Origin: an uncultured Bacteroidales bacterium
Lineage (GTDB): Bacteria > Bacteroidota > Bacteroidia > Bacteroidales > Muribaculaceae
Assembly (NCBI GenBank): GCA_900544535.1
Contig: UQVH01000002.1
Location: forward strand, 62,001 to 126,000
DNA length: 64,000 bases
Direction: 5' to 3'
A program made the position numbers and the translations under genes. The notes below the pieces were generated by a model that did not search any database, was not told the origin of the DNA, and saw only the letters and a list, made by a program, of their open reading frames with translations. Positions 44,511 to 52,835 of the stretch are shown here, piece after piece (the first letter of the stretch is position 1; every line of letters begins with the position of its first letter).

Positions 44511-45734
44511 TTAATTCTGTTGTGTTGTAGTTTCTGACGAGAGAGGAAATTCGATGGCGAACGTCGTACCGGCACCCGGTTCTGAACGCTTGACATAGAT
44601 TGTTCCTTTATGATATTCCTCCACAATTCGTTTTGTCAGGGTAAGTCCTAAACCCCAGCCTCGTTTTTTTGTTGTGAAGCCGGGATTGAAAATCGCTTTG
44701 TGGTTTTTCTTCGGAATACCTTTGCCGGTGTCTGAAATTTCGATGACTGCGGCGTTTTTCTCTTGTCTGAGGACTACCGAGATACTGCCGCTCCCTTCCA
44801 TGGCATCCACCGCATTTTTGATGAGATTTTCCATGACCCATTCAGCCAATGGCGCGGACATAGAGACGGGGAGAGGAGATGAACAGGTGGTGACACTGAG
44901 TTTTATGCGGCTTGAAATGCGAGAAGACATGTAACCGGCCGAATGACTGACAATTTCATTGAGGTCCTCAATTTCCATCGATGGCCGCGATCCGATCTTA
45001 GAAAAGCGCGATGCAATTGTTGACAGACGCTTAACGTCCTTGTCCATCTCTGCGACTATCTCAGGACTTACGCCTGAATCCGGCAATAGCTCAAGCCATG
45101 CCATCAGCGATGATATCGGAGTGCCAAGTTGGTGGGCGGTTTCTTTCGACAGTCCGACCCACACCTTGTTTTGTTCGGCCCGCTTGGTTGACGAGACGGC
45201 ATAGTAGACAATCAGAACAAAAGCCAAAAGCACCAATACCTGAACATAGGGATAAAAACTCAGGCTTTTCAAAACTTTGGAATCCTCATAGTAAAGATGC
45301 TGCTTCCCGGCTGCACCCATGTCGATGTCTATGACATTGGGAGTCTTGCGTAGATCGGCGAGTTTTTCCAAAAGGAATTTGCGATTGACATCACTGAGGC
45401 CGAAAACCGTTGAATCGGCAGGTCCGGGCAACGTGAAATTTCTCTGCATGATGATCTCGCCGCTGTCATCGGTCAGGAGAACCGGGATGGTTCGGTTGCG
45501 TTCGATGATCGACAGCAGGAAGTCAAAATTCGATGGCATCTCAGATTCGCCGCTCCCGGTATTGACAATCTCTCGTGTGGCATCGGCCCATATCTGCATT
45601 CTCTCCCGTTCCTGTTCGGAAAGATCCTTTACGAGCGAGTCGGAATAAAACAGAAATATGCCGACAACGGCCACCGACAACAGCAGGAAGCCGATGAACC
45701 CTTTTCGTCGTATGTCATAGATATTGCCGCTCAA
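44511..45734 (-). CDS. Sensor histidine kinase, orphan
   Basis: A 407-residue membrane kinase. Two membrane helices (about 13-30 and 163-181) enclose a periplasmic sensor domain of about 130 residues. The HisKA helix has H201 in SKETAHQLGTPISS, a phospho-acceptor form common in Bacteroidetes, and the ATPase domain has N (NLIKNAVDAM), G1 (DTGKGIP) and G2 (GWGLGLTLTKRI) boxes. The start is a TTG at 45734 (next ATG is 45 residues in). There is no adjacent response regulator, so its partner must be elsewhere. Downstream genes are a surface lipoprotein and housekeeping genes. Confidence 0.92.
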   Translation of the reverse strand: MSGNIYDIRRKGFIGFLLLSVAVVGIFLFYSDSLVKDLSEQERERMQIWADATREIVNTGSGESEMPSNFDFLLSIIERNRTIPVLLTDDSGEIIMQRNFTLPGPADSTVFGLSDVNRKFLLEKLADLRKTPNVIDIDMGAAGKQHLYYEDSKVLKSLSFYPYVQVLVLLAFVLIVYYAVSSTKRAEQNKVWVGLSKETAHQLGTPISSLMAWLELLPDSGVSPEIVAEMDKDVKRLSTIASRFSKIGSRPSMEIEDLNEIVSHSAGYMSSRISSRIKLSVTTCSSPLPVSMSAPLAEWVMENLIKNAVDAMEGSGSISVVLRQEKNAAVIEISDTGKGIPKKNHKAIFNPGFTTKKRGWGLGLTLTKRIVEEYHKGTIYVKRSEPGAGTTFAIEFPLSSETTTQQN

Positions 45735-45780
45735 AATAGGAAATTTGCAGTGATGTATCAGGGTATGATAATAAGAAGTC

Positions 45781-45815
45781 GCACAGAGTGGTCTGAGAAC
45801 GATGTCACTCTGTGC
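45781..45815 (-). terminator. Hairpin terminator after the fumarase gene
   Basis: Perfect 10-bp arms GCACAGAGTG (45781-45790) and CACTCTGTGC (45806-45815) with a 15-nt loop, 74 bp downstream of the fumarase stop on the minus strand and followed by T-rich sequence (CTTCTTATTAT). Confidence 0.55.
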
Positions 45816-45888
45816 AACTTCGGTTGGGTCGTATCAATATCGGAGTATTGACGGGCTGATCATAAGGATTTTAGTCAGCGTCTCCGGA

Positions 45889-47547
45889 TCAGTGTTTGTC
45901 GTCGACAATAGGACATCCTGAGCAACGGTTTGAAATATCTGTGAAGAAATCGTTGCCCTTGTCGTCGACAAGAATGAATGCGGGGAAGTCCTCAACCTCG
46001 ATTTTCCAGATGGCTTCCATGCCAAGTTCGGGATATTCGAGAAGTTCAACTTTCTTGATGCTGTTCTGTGCGAGGATAGCGGCAGGGCCACCGATTGAAC
46101 CGAGGTAGAAACCGCCGTGCTTGTGGCAGGCGTCTGTAACCTGCTTGCTGCGGTTGCCCTTGGCAATCATTACCATAGAACCGCCGGCCGACTGGAACTG
46201 ATCGACATAGGAGTCCATACGTCCGGCAGTTGTCGGGCCGAAAGATCCTGAAGGCATACCTGCGGGAGTCTTGGCAGGTCCGGCGTAGTAGATCGGATGA
46301 TCTTTGAGGTACTGAGGCATAGGTTCACCATTGTCAAGACGTTCTTTGATCTTGGCGTGTGCGATATCGCGACCTACGATGATGGTACCGTTGAGAGAGA
46401 GACGGGTCGCCACAGGATATTTCGAAAGTTCGGCAAGGATTTCGGGCATCGGACGGTTAAGGTCGATCTTCACGACGTCACCTTCGCCCTGTTTACGGTA
46501 TTCTTCCGGAATGAGTTCGCCGGGGTTGCTGTCAAGTTTTTCAATCCAAAGACCTTCGCGGTTGATCTTAGCCTTGATATTGCGGTCGGCGGAGCAGGAT
46601 ACGCCGAGACCGACAGGACAGGAAGCACCGTGGCGGGGAAGACGAATCACGCGGATGTCGTGAGCGAAATATTTGCCACCGAACTGAGCGCCGAGGCCAA
46701 GACGTTCGGCTTCTTTCTTAAGCTCGGCTTCGAGTGCTTTGTCGCGGAAAGCGTGGCCGAGTTCGTTACCGTGATCGGGAAGATTGTCATAATATTTCAC
46801 CGAAGCCTTCTTCACGGTCTCAAGATTCTTCTCGGCAGAAGTGCCACCGATGACAAATGCGATGTGATAGGGAGGACATGCAGCGGTGCCGAGGCTCTTC
46901 ATCTTCTCGACAAGGAAGGGGACGAGTGTCTTAGGGTTGAGAATAGCTTTGGTCTCCTGATAGAGATAGGTCTTGTTGGCAGAGCCTCCTCCCTTTGCGA
47001 CAAAGAGGAATCTATATTCGTCACCCTCAGTGGCGTGGATGTCGATTTGAGCCGGAAGGTTGCAACCGGTGTTGACTTCATCGTACATTGTCAGGGGCGC
47101 ATTCTGAGAATAGCGGAGATTATCGGTGGTATAGGTCAGATAAACGCCTTTGCTGATTTTCTCTTCATCGTCACAACCGGTGTAGACATTCTGCCCTTTT
47201 TCGCCGTGGACGATGGCAGTACCGGTATCCTGGCAGAAGGGGAGAGCACCTTTAGCTGCCACCTCCGCATTGCGAAGCATGGTCAGAGCGACGAACTTGT
47301 CATTTTCAGAAGCTTCGGGGTCAGAGAGGATTTTTGCTACCATCTCATTATGCTCGCGACGAAGCATGAAAGCATTGTCGTGAGTGCAGGCACGGGCAAG
47401 AACCGTGAGAGCTTCGGGATCAACCACGAGAAATTCGTGTCCGCCCCAGTTTTCTACTTTGACGTAGTCGGAAGTCAGTTTGTAATATTCAGTTGTATCA
47501 GGACCCAGGGGAAACATGGGCTGATATTTGAACGGTTTGGTTGCCAT
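45889..47547 (-). CDS. Fumarate hydratase, class I (iron-sulfur type)
   Basis: A 552-residue single-chain class I fumarase (FumA/FumB-like) interconverting fumarate and malate; in gut Bacteroidales it feeds the reductive branch that makes succinate. The N-terminal cluster domain shows LPFCQDTGTA and TGCNLPAQIDI, and the C-terminal domain GPTTAGRMD and FLGSIGGPAAI with a late cysteine in NRCSGCP; three cysteines should ligate the [4Fe-4S]. I use the ATG at 47547 (MATKPFKYQ); an ATG at 47580 adds 11 residues and would nearly meet the promoter. Class II FumC is not present in the window. Confidence 0.95.
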   Translation of the reverse strand: MATKPFKYQPMFPLGPDTTEYYKLTSDYVKVENWGGHEFLVVDPEALTVLARACTHDNAFMLRREHNEMVAKILSDPEASENDKFVALTMLRNAEVAAKGALPFCQDTGTAIVHGEKGQNVYTGCDDEEKISKGVYLTYTTDNLRYSQNAPLTMYDEVNTGCNLPAQIDIHATEGDEYRFLFVAKGGGSANKTYLYQETKAILNPKTLVPFLVEKMKSLGTAACPPYHIAFVIGGTSAEKNLETVKKASVKYYDNLPDHGNELGHAFRDKALEAELKKEAERLGLGAQFGGKYFAHDIRVIRLPRHGASCPVGLGVSCSADRNIKAKINREGLWIEKLDSNPGELIPEEYRKQGEGDVVKIDLNRPMPEILAELSKYPVATRLSLNGTIIVGRDIAHAKIKERLDNGEPMPQYLKDHPIYYAGPAKTPAGMPSGSFGPTTAGRMDSYVDQFQSAGGSMVMIAKGNRSKQVTDACHKHGGFYLGSIGGPAAILAQNSIKKVELLEYPELGMEAIWKIEVEDFPAFILVDDKGNDFFTDISNRCSGCPIVDDKH

Positions 47548-47600
47548 ATAATTATACTTTGAGTGTTTACAGATAATCAAGCGAGGTTCGCTTCAGTTGA

Positions 47601-47631
47601 CAAATATACGAACAAAATTTCAAACAACAAA
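47601..47631 (-). promoter_or_regulatory. Consensus promoter for the fumarase gene
   Basis: On the minus strand TTTG (47631-47628), 19-bp spacer, TATATTTG (47608-47601): exact matches to the Bacteroidetes -33 and -7 elements, with a leader of about 45-50 nt to the ATG at 47547. It supports choosing that ATG over the one at 47580. Confidence 0.78.
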
Positions 47632-47644
47632 CGAAATGCAGAGG

Positions 47645-50113
47645 CTATTTTAAGTTTACAACCGTAATGCCGGCACCGCCGAAACGTACATCCTCGTCGT
47701 GATATGATTCTATGCCGGGAGTGGTCGAAAGCAACTCGCGGATAGCCTGGCGCAATGCTCCGGTGCCTGTACCGTGAAGAATGCGTACACGGGATATATT
47801 GAAGCGGATGGCATCGTCAATGAAATAGGTGACGGCCTGAATGGCTTCATCAGCGCGCATCCCGCGGACGTCGATTTCCTGTTTGAAGCGGAGCTGACGT
47901 TCGTAATCCGAGTCGATCGTGTGCATTGACACACTCGATTTGGTCTCGGTTTTAGGTTTGGCATCAGTCAGAGTCAGACGGTCGGTCTTGACAGAGGTTT
48001 TCAGATTCCCGAAAGCGACGAGAGCGTTTTTACCTGAAAGTTCAAGAATAGTACCTACGGTAGAGCCACCATCAAGACGGACATTGGCCCCGACTGAAAA
48101 ATCACGTTTGGGAGTTCCTGTGGACTGCCTTTCAGAAGTTCCTGCATTTTTTGATTTTTTCTTTTTGGGAACCTTGGCAAGGAGCGAGTTGGTGTCTTTG
48201 TAGCGATTGCTGTCGCGTTCGAGCTCTACCCGCTGTTCTTTCAGCTTGCGGCGTGCTTCGAGAGTGCGTTCACGCTCGGCGTTCGCCTCCTTGATGTCGG
48301 CAATGGTGCGCTCGATTACAGCATTCGACGAATCCAGAATTTTTTTTGCCTCGGTTCTTGCTTCCTCGATGATCTCGCGGCGTTTGGTCCTGAGCTGATC
48401 CGCATCTTCGGTGTAGCGGGCAAGCATTTCTTCCAGTTTCTTTTCTTTCTGCCGGATGGCGGTGCGCTTATTCTCCCAATATCGTTTGTCGCGAGTGATG
48501 TCGAGAAGATAATTGTCGAGATTCATATATTCCTTGCCGACGATCTCTTCCGCTGCCAGTATTATCTCGGCAGGAAGTCCGGTCTTTCGTGCGATTTCTA
48601 CTGCGAAAGAACTGCCGGGATTGCCGATCGACAATTTGAACATGGGCTGCATCAGATGACGGTCGTAAAGCATGGAGCCATTGATCAACCCCGGAGCATC
48701 TTCAGCAAACTGTTTCAAAATCTGATAATGAGTGGTCACAATACCCCACATTCCTTTGACATTCATCTGTTCGAGTATTGCACGGGCAAGTGCGCCGCCA
48801 ATCTGTGGTTCGGTACCCGAACCCATTTCATCTATAAGGAAAAGTGAACTGCCGCGACCGCGCTGAAGCATGAATTTCATGCTACGCAGGTGGCTGCTGT
48901 AAGTTGACAGATCATCCTCAAACGACTGGTCGTCACCAATGTCTACGAAAATGTCCTGAAAGATTCCCACATGTGAATTTTCATAAACCGGCGGCAACAG
49001 ACCGCATTGTGTCATATATTGTATTGTTCCGACCGTTTTCAGGCATACTGATTTGCCGCCTGCGTTCGGACCGGAAATTACCAAAATACGATTTTCGCGG
49101 TTGAGAGTGATGTCGATCGGAACTATTTCACGCCCCTGATGCTCAAGCGACAGTTTCAGGACAGGATGACAAGCATGGTACCATTCCATTTCCTGTCCGT
49201 CATGCAGCGATGGGAGAGTCGCGCCGATTTCGTCGGCATAAGAGGCTTTGGCGCTGATGAAGTCGAGCCGATAGACAACGGACGCTGCCACAAGCATTTC
49301 GGCTATGTGCGGACGCAACTGATCGGCGATGCCTGTGAGAATACGGATAATTTCCCGGTGTTCCTCAAGCTGAAGTTCGCGGGTGAGGTTATTAGCTTCA
49401 ACAACTTCGGCCGGTTCAATAAATATAGTTTTGCCTGACGCCGATTCATCATGGACAATTCCTGGGATCTTGCGTTTGTTCATCGGAGGGACAGGGAGTA
49501 CGAGACGTCCGTCGCGTACGGCGGGCGATGTGTCGGCGTCAAGCCATCCCTGTGCTATCGCAGAACTCAGCACCCGTCGCAGGATCGAGTTGACACGTCC
49601 CGACATTCCACGCAGCCGTGAACGGATCTCGGCAAGGGCAGGAGAGGCATTGTCTTTTATCAGGCCGGATGCCGGATCGACAGACTTGTCGATTATGGCA
49701 ACAAGAGTCGGCGGAATCTCGTCAAGAGGCTCACCGAGACCTGTGAGAACCGGATATGGCGTATGGCCTTCCTCATTGTTCCGTCGGAAATATGATGCGA
49801 TACGGGAAAAACATTCAAGCATCCTGCGGATTTTCAGCAGATCCTTGATTTCAAGGAAGGTGCCGGGAATTTTGATTACGGCCAAGTCCCGGTCAATATC
49901 ATCGACACCCTCTAAGGGAAGAGTCTCGTCGCTGTGTCTGGACCGCAGCATTTCGTCAACTGCGCCAAGAGAGGCTTTGACAAAGCTGAAATCTGTCTGA
50001 AACGACATCTCGGCACAGAGCTGACGGGCACCTTCGCAATGACATTTCTTTGCCAATTGCAGGCGTATTGCCGCAAAACCTATTTTTTCTTCTATTTTCT
50101 CAGGATAAATCAT
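47645..50113 (-). CDS. mutS2: MutS2 family protein (endonuclease MutS2)
   Basis: An 822-residue MutS2: a helical core and lever region, the ATPase with SGPNAGGKSVCLKT (Walker A, about residue 346), STYSSHLRSMKF and DEMGSGTEPQIGGALARAIL (Walker B region), a coiled-coil stalk rich in Lys/Glu/Arg (about 520-640), and a C-terminal Smr nuclease domain with HGTGTGALRQ. The mismatch-recognition domain of MutS is missing, as expected. MutS2 suppresses recombination and, in some bacteria, rescues collided ribosomes. The ATG at 50113 gives the family's usual MIYPEK start. Confidence 0.95.
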   Translation of the reverse strand: MIYPEKIEEKIGFAAIRLQLAKKCHCEGARQLCAEMSFQTDFSFVKASLGAVDEMLRSRHSDETLPLEGVDDIDRDLAVIKIPGTFLEIKDLLKIRRMLECFSRIASYFRRNNEEGHTPYPVLTGLGEPLDEIPPTLVAIIDKSVDPASGLIKDNASPALAEIRSRLRGMSGRVNSILRRVLSSAIAQGWLDADTSPAVRDGRLVLPVPPMNKRKIPGIVHDESASGKTIFIEPAEVVEANNLTRELQLEEHREIIRILTGIADQLRPHIAEMLVAASVVYRLDFISAKASYADEIGATLPSLHDGQEMEWYHACHPVLKLSLEHQGREIVPIDITLNRENRILVISGPNAGGKSVCLKTVGTIQYMTQCGLLPPVYENSHVGIFQDIFVDIGDDQSFEDDLSTYSSHLRSMKFMLQRGRGSSLFLIDEMGSGTEPQIGGALARAILEQMNVKGMWGIVTTHYQILKQFAEDAPGLINGSMLYDRHLMQPMFKLSIGNPGSSFAVEIARKTGLPAEIILAAEEIVGKEYMNLDNYLLDITRDKRYWENKRTAIRQKEKKLEEMLARYTEDADQLRTKRREIIEEARTEAKKILDSSNAVIERTIADIKEANAERERTLEARRKLKEQRVELERDSNRYKDTNSLLAKVPKKKKSKNAGTSERQSTGTPKRDFSVGANVRLDGGSTVGTILELSGKNALVAFGNLKTSVKTDRLTLTDAKPKTETKSSVSMHTIDSDYERQLRFKQEIDVRGMRADEAIQAVTYFIDDAIRFNISRVRILHGTGTGALRQAIRELLSTTPGIESYHDEDVRFGGAGITVVNLK

Positions 50114-50117
50114 AATG

Positions 50118-50125
50118 CAAAATTA
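50118..50125 (-). promoter_or_regulatory. -7-like element immediately upstream of mutS2
   Basis: Minus strand TAATTTTG at 50125-50118, just 4 nt before the ATG at 50113. A weak -33 (ATTG on the minus strand at 50151-50148) is 22 bp further upstream. This arrangement would give a leaderless mRNA. Confidence 0.35.
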
Positions 50126-50188
50126 CGCAGAATTTTTCAACATTCTGCAATGCCGACTTGTTTCTTAAGTAACTAATATATAAATAAT

Positions 50189-50692
50189 ATGGAATTTAAG
50201 CATTTAATGTCAGTGACCGCCTCGCTCGCACTGCTTTTTGGAGGTGCGACGGCTGTCGCACAGGTACCGGATCTCAATGGAAGTAATCCGGGTATAGTGA
50301 TGGCCGGTTCTCAGAATTACAGTCAGCTTCCGGATAAGGCCCGTTGTTTTATTGAAAAGCATTTCAAGAATGTGGGAGTGCGCACATGTGAGAAATACTT
50401 TGCCAAAGGCAAATATGAGGTCGAACTTGCAAACGGTATCGACTTGGAATTTGACACAAAAGGAAATATTCTTGAAGTCGATGCTCCGGGCAATACTGTT
50501 TTACAGGCAAGTGTTGTGAAGGATGTATTGCCCTCAAAGGCTTATGAACGCCTAGTCAAAGATGGATTTAACGGAATGGTCGAGGCTGTTGAATTCAACC
50601 GCGGGAAAGTATATGAGGTAGAACTCAATATTCCCGGACCTGACACTTATGTGTTCGATATAGACGGGGTATTCCTTGCCATCGAGGACTAA
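50189..50692 (+). CDS. PepSY-like domain exported protein
   Basis: A 167-residue exported protein with a Sec signal peptide (about 1-24, ending AVA before QVP) and one PepSY-like repeat domain (LPDKARCFIEKHFKNVGV ... KYEVELANGIDLEFDTKGNILEVDAPG, then a second half-repeat YERLVKDGF to YVFDIDG). Such small beta-sheet proteins are frequent in Bacteroidetes and have no known role beyond presumed protein or ligand binding. It is divergent from mutS2 with 75 bp between the starts, and is followed by a hairpin. Confidence 0.8.
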   Translation: MEFKHLMSVTASLALLFGGATAVAQVPDLNGSNPGIVMAGSQNYSQLPDKARCFIEKHFKNVGVRTCEKYFAKGKYEVELANGIDLEFDTKGNILEVDAPGNTVLQASVVKDVLPSKAYERLVKDGFNGMVEAVEFNRGKVYEVELNIPGPDTYVFDIDGVFLAIED

Positions 50693-50702
50693 AGAGACTG
50701 TA

Positions 50703-50727
50703 ATCCGGAGCAACGAAAGCTTCGGAT
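50703..50727 (+). terminator. Hairpin terminator after the PepSY-like gene
   Basis: Arms AATCCGGAGC-type (50703-50711) and GCTTCGGAT (50719-50727) pair over 9 bp with one G-T wobble; 7-nt loop AACGAAA. It is followed by CACTTTAAAA, so the U tract is weak. Confidence 0.45.
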
Positions 50728-50772
50728 CACTTTAAAATCTGCTTTGCGTGGGTGTTTGTTGCACAATTTTAC

Positions 50773-50780
50773 TAATTTTG
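50773..50780 (+). promoter_or_regulatory. -7 element for tilS
   Basis: TAATTTTG matches the -7 consensus and lies 27 nt before the chosen tilS ATG at 50808. The -33 position is not a clear TTTG (closest TTTG copies are 14 and 26 bp upstream). Confidence 0.4.
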
Positions 50781-50807
50781 CAACAAACTTCCACGCTTTT
50801 CATATTT

Positions 50808-52145
50808 ATGAATTTCATCCGTTCCGTAGAGCAGTTTATAACACGCCATAATCTGATCGAAAAATCCGACAATGTAATAGTCGGACTTAGCGGCGGCGCT
50901 GATTCCGTTGCATTGCTGACGGTACTCAGCAATGCCGGCTATAATGTGACCGCCACTCATTGTAATTTCCATCTGCGTGGGGAAGAGAGTATGCGCGACG
51001 AGGCATTTTGTCGGAAATTATGTAGCGATAAAGGCGTGAAACTTCTGATAAAGGATTTCGATGTTGATGCCAGGCGCAAGAATACGGGGGAATCTCTCGA
51101 AATGGCTTGCCGGTCGCTGCGTTATGACTGGTGGGACAGTATGATTAAAGAAGGAATGGCAACAGTCATCGCCGTTGGTCATCATCGGGAGGACAATATC
51201 GAGACCTTTTTCCTGAATCTGTTCCGGGGTAGTTCGCTGACCGGATTGAAAGGGATGCTTCCACGCAACGGCTCAATAGTACGCCCGCTATTGGAATGTA
51301 CTAAAGAAAACATTTTGGCCTATCTCCGTGACTGTGGCCTTGATTATATGTCCGATTCGACCAACTCGGACAATTATTATAAGCGCAACCGGATACGCAA
51401 CTGTCTCCTTCCTCTGATACAGCGTGAATTTCCGGGATCAATAGACTCAATTGCGCAGACAATCGGCCATCTCAGAGACAATTACAGTCTCTATCGGGAA
51501 TATCGGTCTGAACTAAAAAACAGATATATTGACAACAAAGGTGGCATAGATCTATACACACTTGTAGCAAAGGAGAATGATCCACGTATGGCGCTCTATG
51601 AGATACTTTCAGATGACGGCGTCAATATGAGCATCGTTGATAATATTTTAGAGGGATTCACAGCGGTGTCGGGTAAAGTATATCACGGTAAGGAAAAGTC
51701 CTGGCTTCTCGACAGAGGTAAGCTGATGCAACTTAAAGAGGTCTCCGGAGATCTCTCGGATGAAATAGCAGTTGACCTTACCTGTTATCCTTTCATAGTC
51801 AGGGAGCTGAGCCAGCAGGAATTTTTGGAGCTGAAAAGAAGACAGGCACTCGATCCGTTGGCGATGTATGCTGACAGTGCGATCCTTAGCAAAAATGCGA
51901 ATTTTACGATGCGTGGCTGGCGCAAGGGCGATCGAATGTGTCCTTTCGGACTTAAGGGTTCGAAACTTCTGAGTGATATTTTCAGCGATGCGAAAATGTC
52001 GCTCAACGAGAAGAAAAGTATTAAGGTGATCTGCCGGAATTCAGATATAATATGGCTCCCCGGATTGAGATGCTCGGCCAAATTTCCGGTTACGGATAAA
52101 AGTGAAAAAGTATTGGAAATAGTCTATATACCGTTGAGTAAATGA
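50808..52145 (+). CDS. tilS: tRNA(Ile)-lysidine synthetase TilS
   Basis: ATP-dependent enzyme that converts the CAU anticodon of tRNA-Ile to lysidine-AU. The 445-residue protein starts at the ATG at 50808; an earlier ATG (50748) precedes the promoter -7 box and is rejected. The PP-loop is SGGADS (residues 28-33 in VGLSGGADSVALL), then THCNFHLRGEES and the HHREDNIETFF motif, with the C-terminal TilS substrate domains (MRGWRKGDRMCPFGLKGSKLLSDIFSD). Its stop overlaps the start of the next gene as ATGA, linking it to the metal regulator. Confidence 0.96.
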   Translation: MNFIRSVEQFITRHNLIEKSDNVIVGLSGGADSVALLTVLSNAGYNVTATHCNFHLRGEESMRDEAFCRKLCSDKGVKLLIKDFDVDARRKNTGESLEMACRSLRYDWWDSMIKEGMATVIAVGHHREDNIETFFLNLFRGSSLTGLKGMLPRNGSIVRPLLECTKENILAYLRDCGLDYMSDSTNSDNYYKRNRIRNCLLPLIQREFPGSIDSIAQTIGHLRDNYSLYREYRSELKNRYIDNKGGIDLYTLVAKENDPRMALYEILSDDGVNMSIVDNILEGFTAVSGKVYHGKEKSWLLDRGKLMQLKEVSGDLSDEIAVDLTCYPFIVRELSQQEFLELKRRQALDPLAMYADSAILSKNANFTMRGWRKGDRMCPFGLKGSKLLSDIFSDAKMSLNEKKSIKVICRNSDIIWLPGLRCSAKFPVTDKSEKVLEIVYIPLSK

Positions 52146-52714
52146 AAAATATGGATAAGAAAGAACTGTTGATAAAAAATATGGTCTGCCATCATTGCGT
52201 CAAGGCTGTTGAACAGATCCTTAGAGACGCCGGTTGCAAGGATTTTAAAGTTGAACTCGGCAGAGCGTTTTTGTCTGAGCCGCTGCCGGACGATGCGATG
52301 GCACAGGTTGAACTGCGTCTTCGTCGTGACGGTTTCGATCTTATCGCCGATAAAGAATCGGAAATTGTCGAAAAGACCAAACACGCGATCCTACATCATA
52401 TAAGGGAAGAAAAAGAGAAGCAGCACAATCTCTCGGAGTGTATAGAACGCCAGTTAGGCATGAGTTATGATACAGTCAGCCGAATTTTCTCCATGAAAGA
52501 AGGGCGGACATTGGAAAAATATCATATCGCCCAACGTATCGAGCGAGTCAAAGAGCTATTGCAGCATGACGAATATACCCTGAGCGAAATAGCCTATATG
52601 ATGGACTATTCAAGTGTGGCACACCTTTCCCGCCAGTTCAAAAGTGTGACTGGAATGACACCGTCGGAATATCTGCGTGGGTCAAGAGAACGGCTCGGAT
52701 TGCACGAGATATAA
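52142..52714 (+). CDS. AraC-family regulator with N-terminal HMA metal-binding domain
   Basis: A 190-residue fusion: residues about 8-75 form a heavy-metal-associated ferredoxin-like domain with C16-x-x-C19 in NMVCHHCVKAVEQIL, joined by a Lys/Glu-rich helix to a C-terminal AraC/XylS DNA-binding domain (about 95-190; two helix-turn-helix motifs, with YTLSEIAYMMDYSSVAHLSRQFKSVTGMTPSEYLRG as the family signature segment). The CXXC is in the metal-binding position, so the likely ligand is a soft metal such as Cu(I) or Zn(II). No metal-ATPase is adjacent; the next gene, 121 bp downstream, is a permease ending in a similar HMA domain. The start overlaps tilS by ATGA; a second ATG at 52151 is possible. 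Confidence 0.85.
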   Translation: MKNMDKKELLIKNMVCHHCVKAVEQILRDAGCKDFKVELGRAFLSEPLPDDAMAQVELRLRRDGFDLIADKESEIVEKTKHAILHHIREEKEKQHNLSECIERQLGMSYDTVSRIFSMKEGRTLEKYHIAQRIERVKELLQHDEYTLSEIAYMMDYSSVAHLSRQFKSVTGMTPSEYLRGSRERLGLHEI

Positions 52715-52775
52715 GGTAGCGGGACTGCCGTTGTCCGGGCTGAAAGAAATTTGGCAATCTATTTCCGCAATTGTG

Positions 52776-52813
52776 TAACGCAAGAAAGCCTTTCGATTTG
52801 TAACTTTGCGTTA
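52776..52813 (+). promoter_or_regulatory. Palindromic operator candidate over the permease promoter
   Basis: Perfect inverted repeat TAACGCAA (52776-52783) and TTGCGTTA (52806-52813) separated by 22 bp, in the 121-bp gap before the permease. The -7 element TAACTTTG (52801-52808) overlaps the right arm, while the left arm lies where the -33 box would be, which is not a good TTTG. A regulator binding both arms would cover the promoter. Confidence 0.5.
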
Positions 52814-52835
52814 GAAAATTAAAGAATAAGGACCA

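Noticed and set aside
44480..44626. N-terminally extended DUF4465 protein
   Set aside because: The extension overlaps the kinase gene and hides the lipoprotein signal peptide that starts at 44479.
46297..47562. A 421-codon frame antisense to the fumarase gene
   Set aside because: The sense strand encodes an intact class I fumarase with all cluster motifs; the antisense protein resembles nothing and spans the same bases.
50748..50807. Upstream ATG for tilS adding 20 residues
   Set aside because: It precedes the -7 box of the likely promoter and adds sequence not typical of TilS; the ATG at 50808 fits the family.
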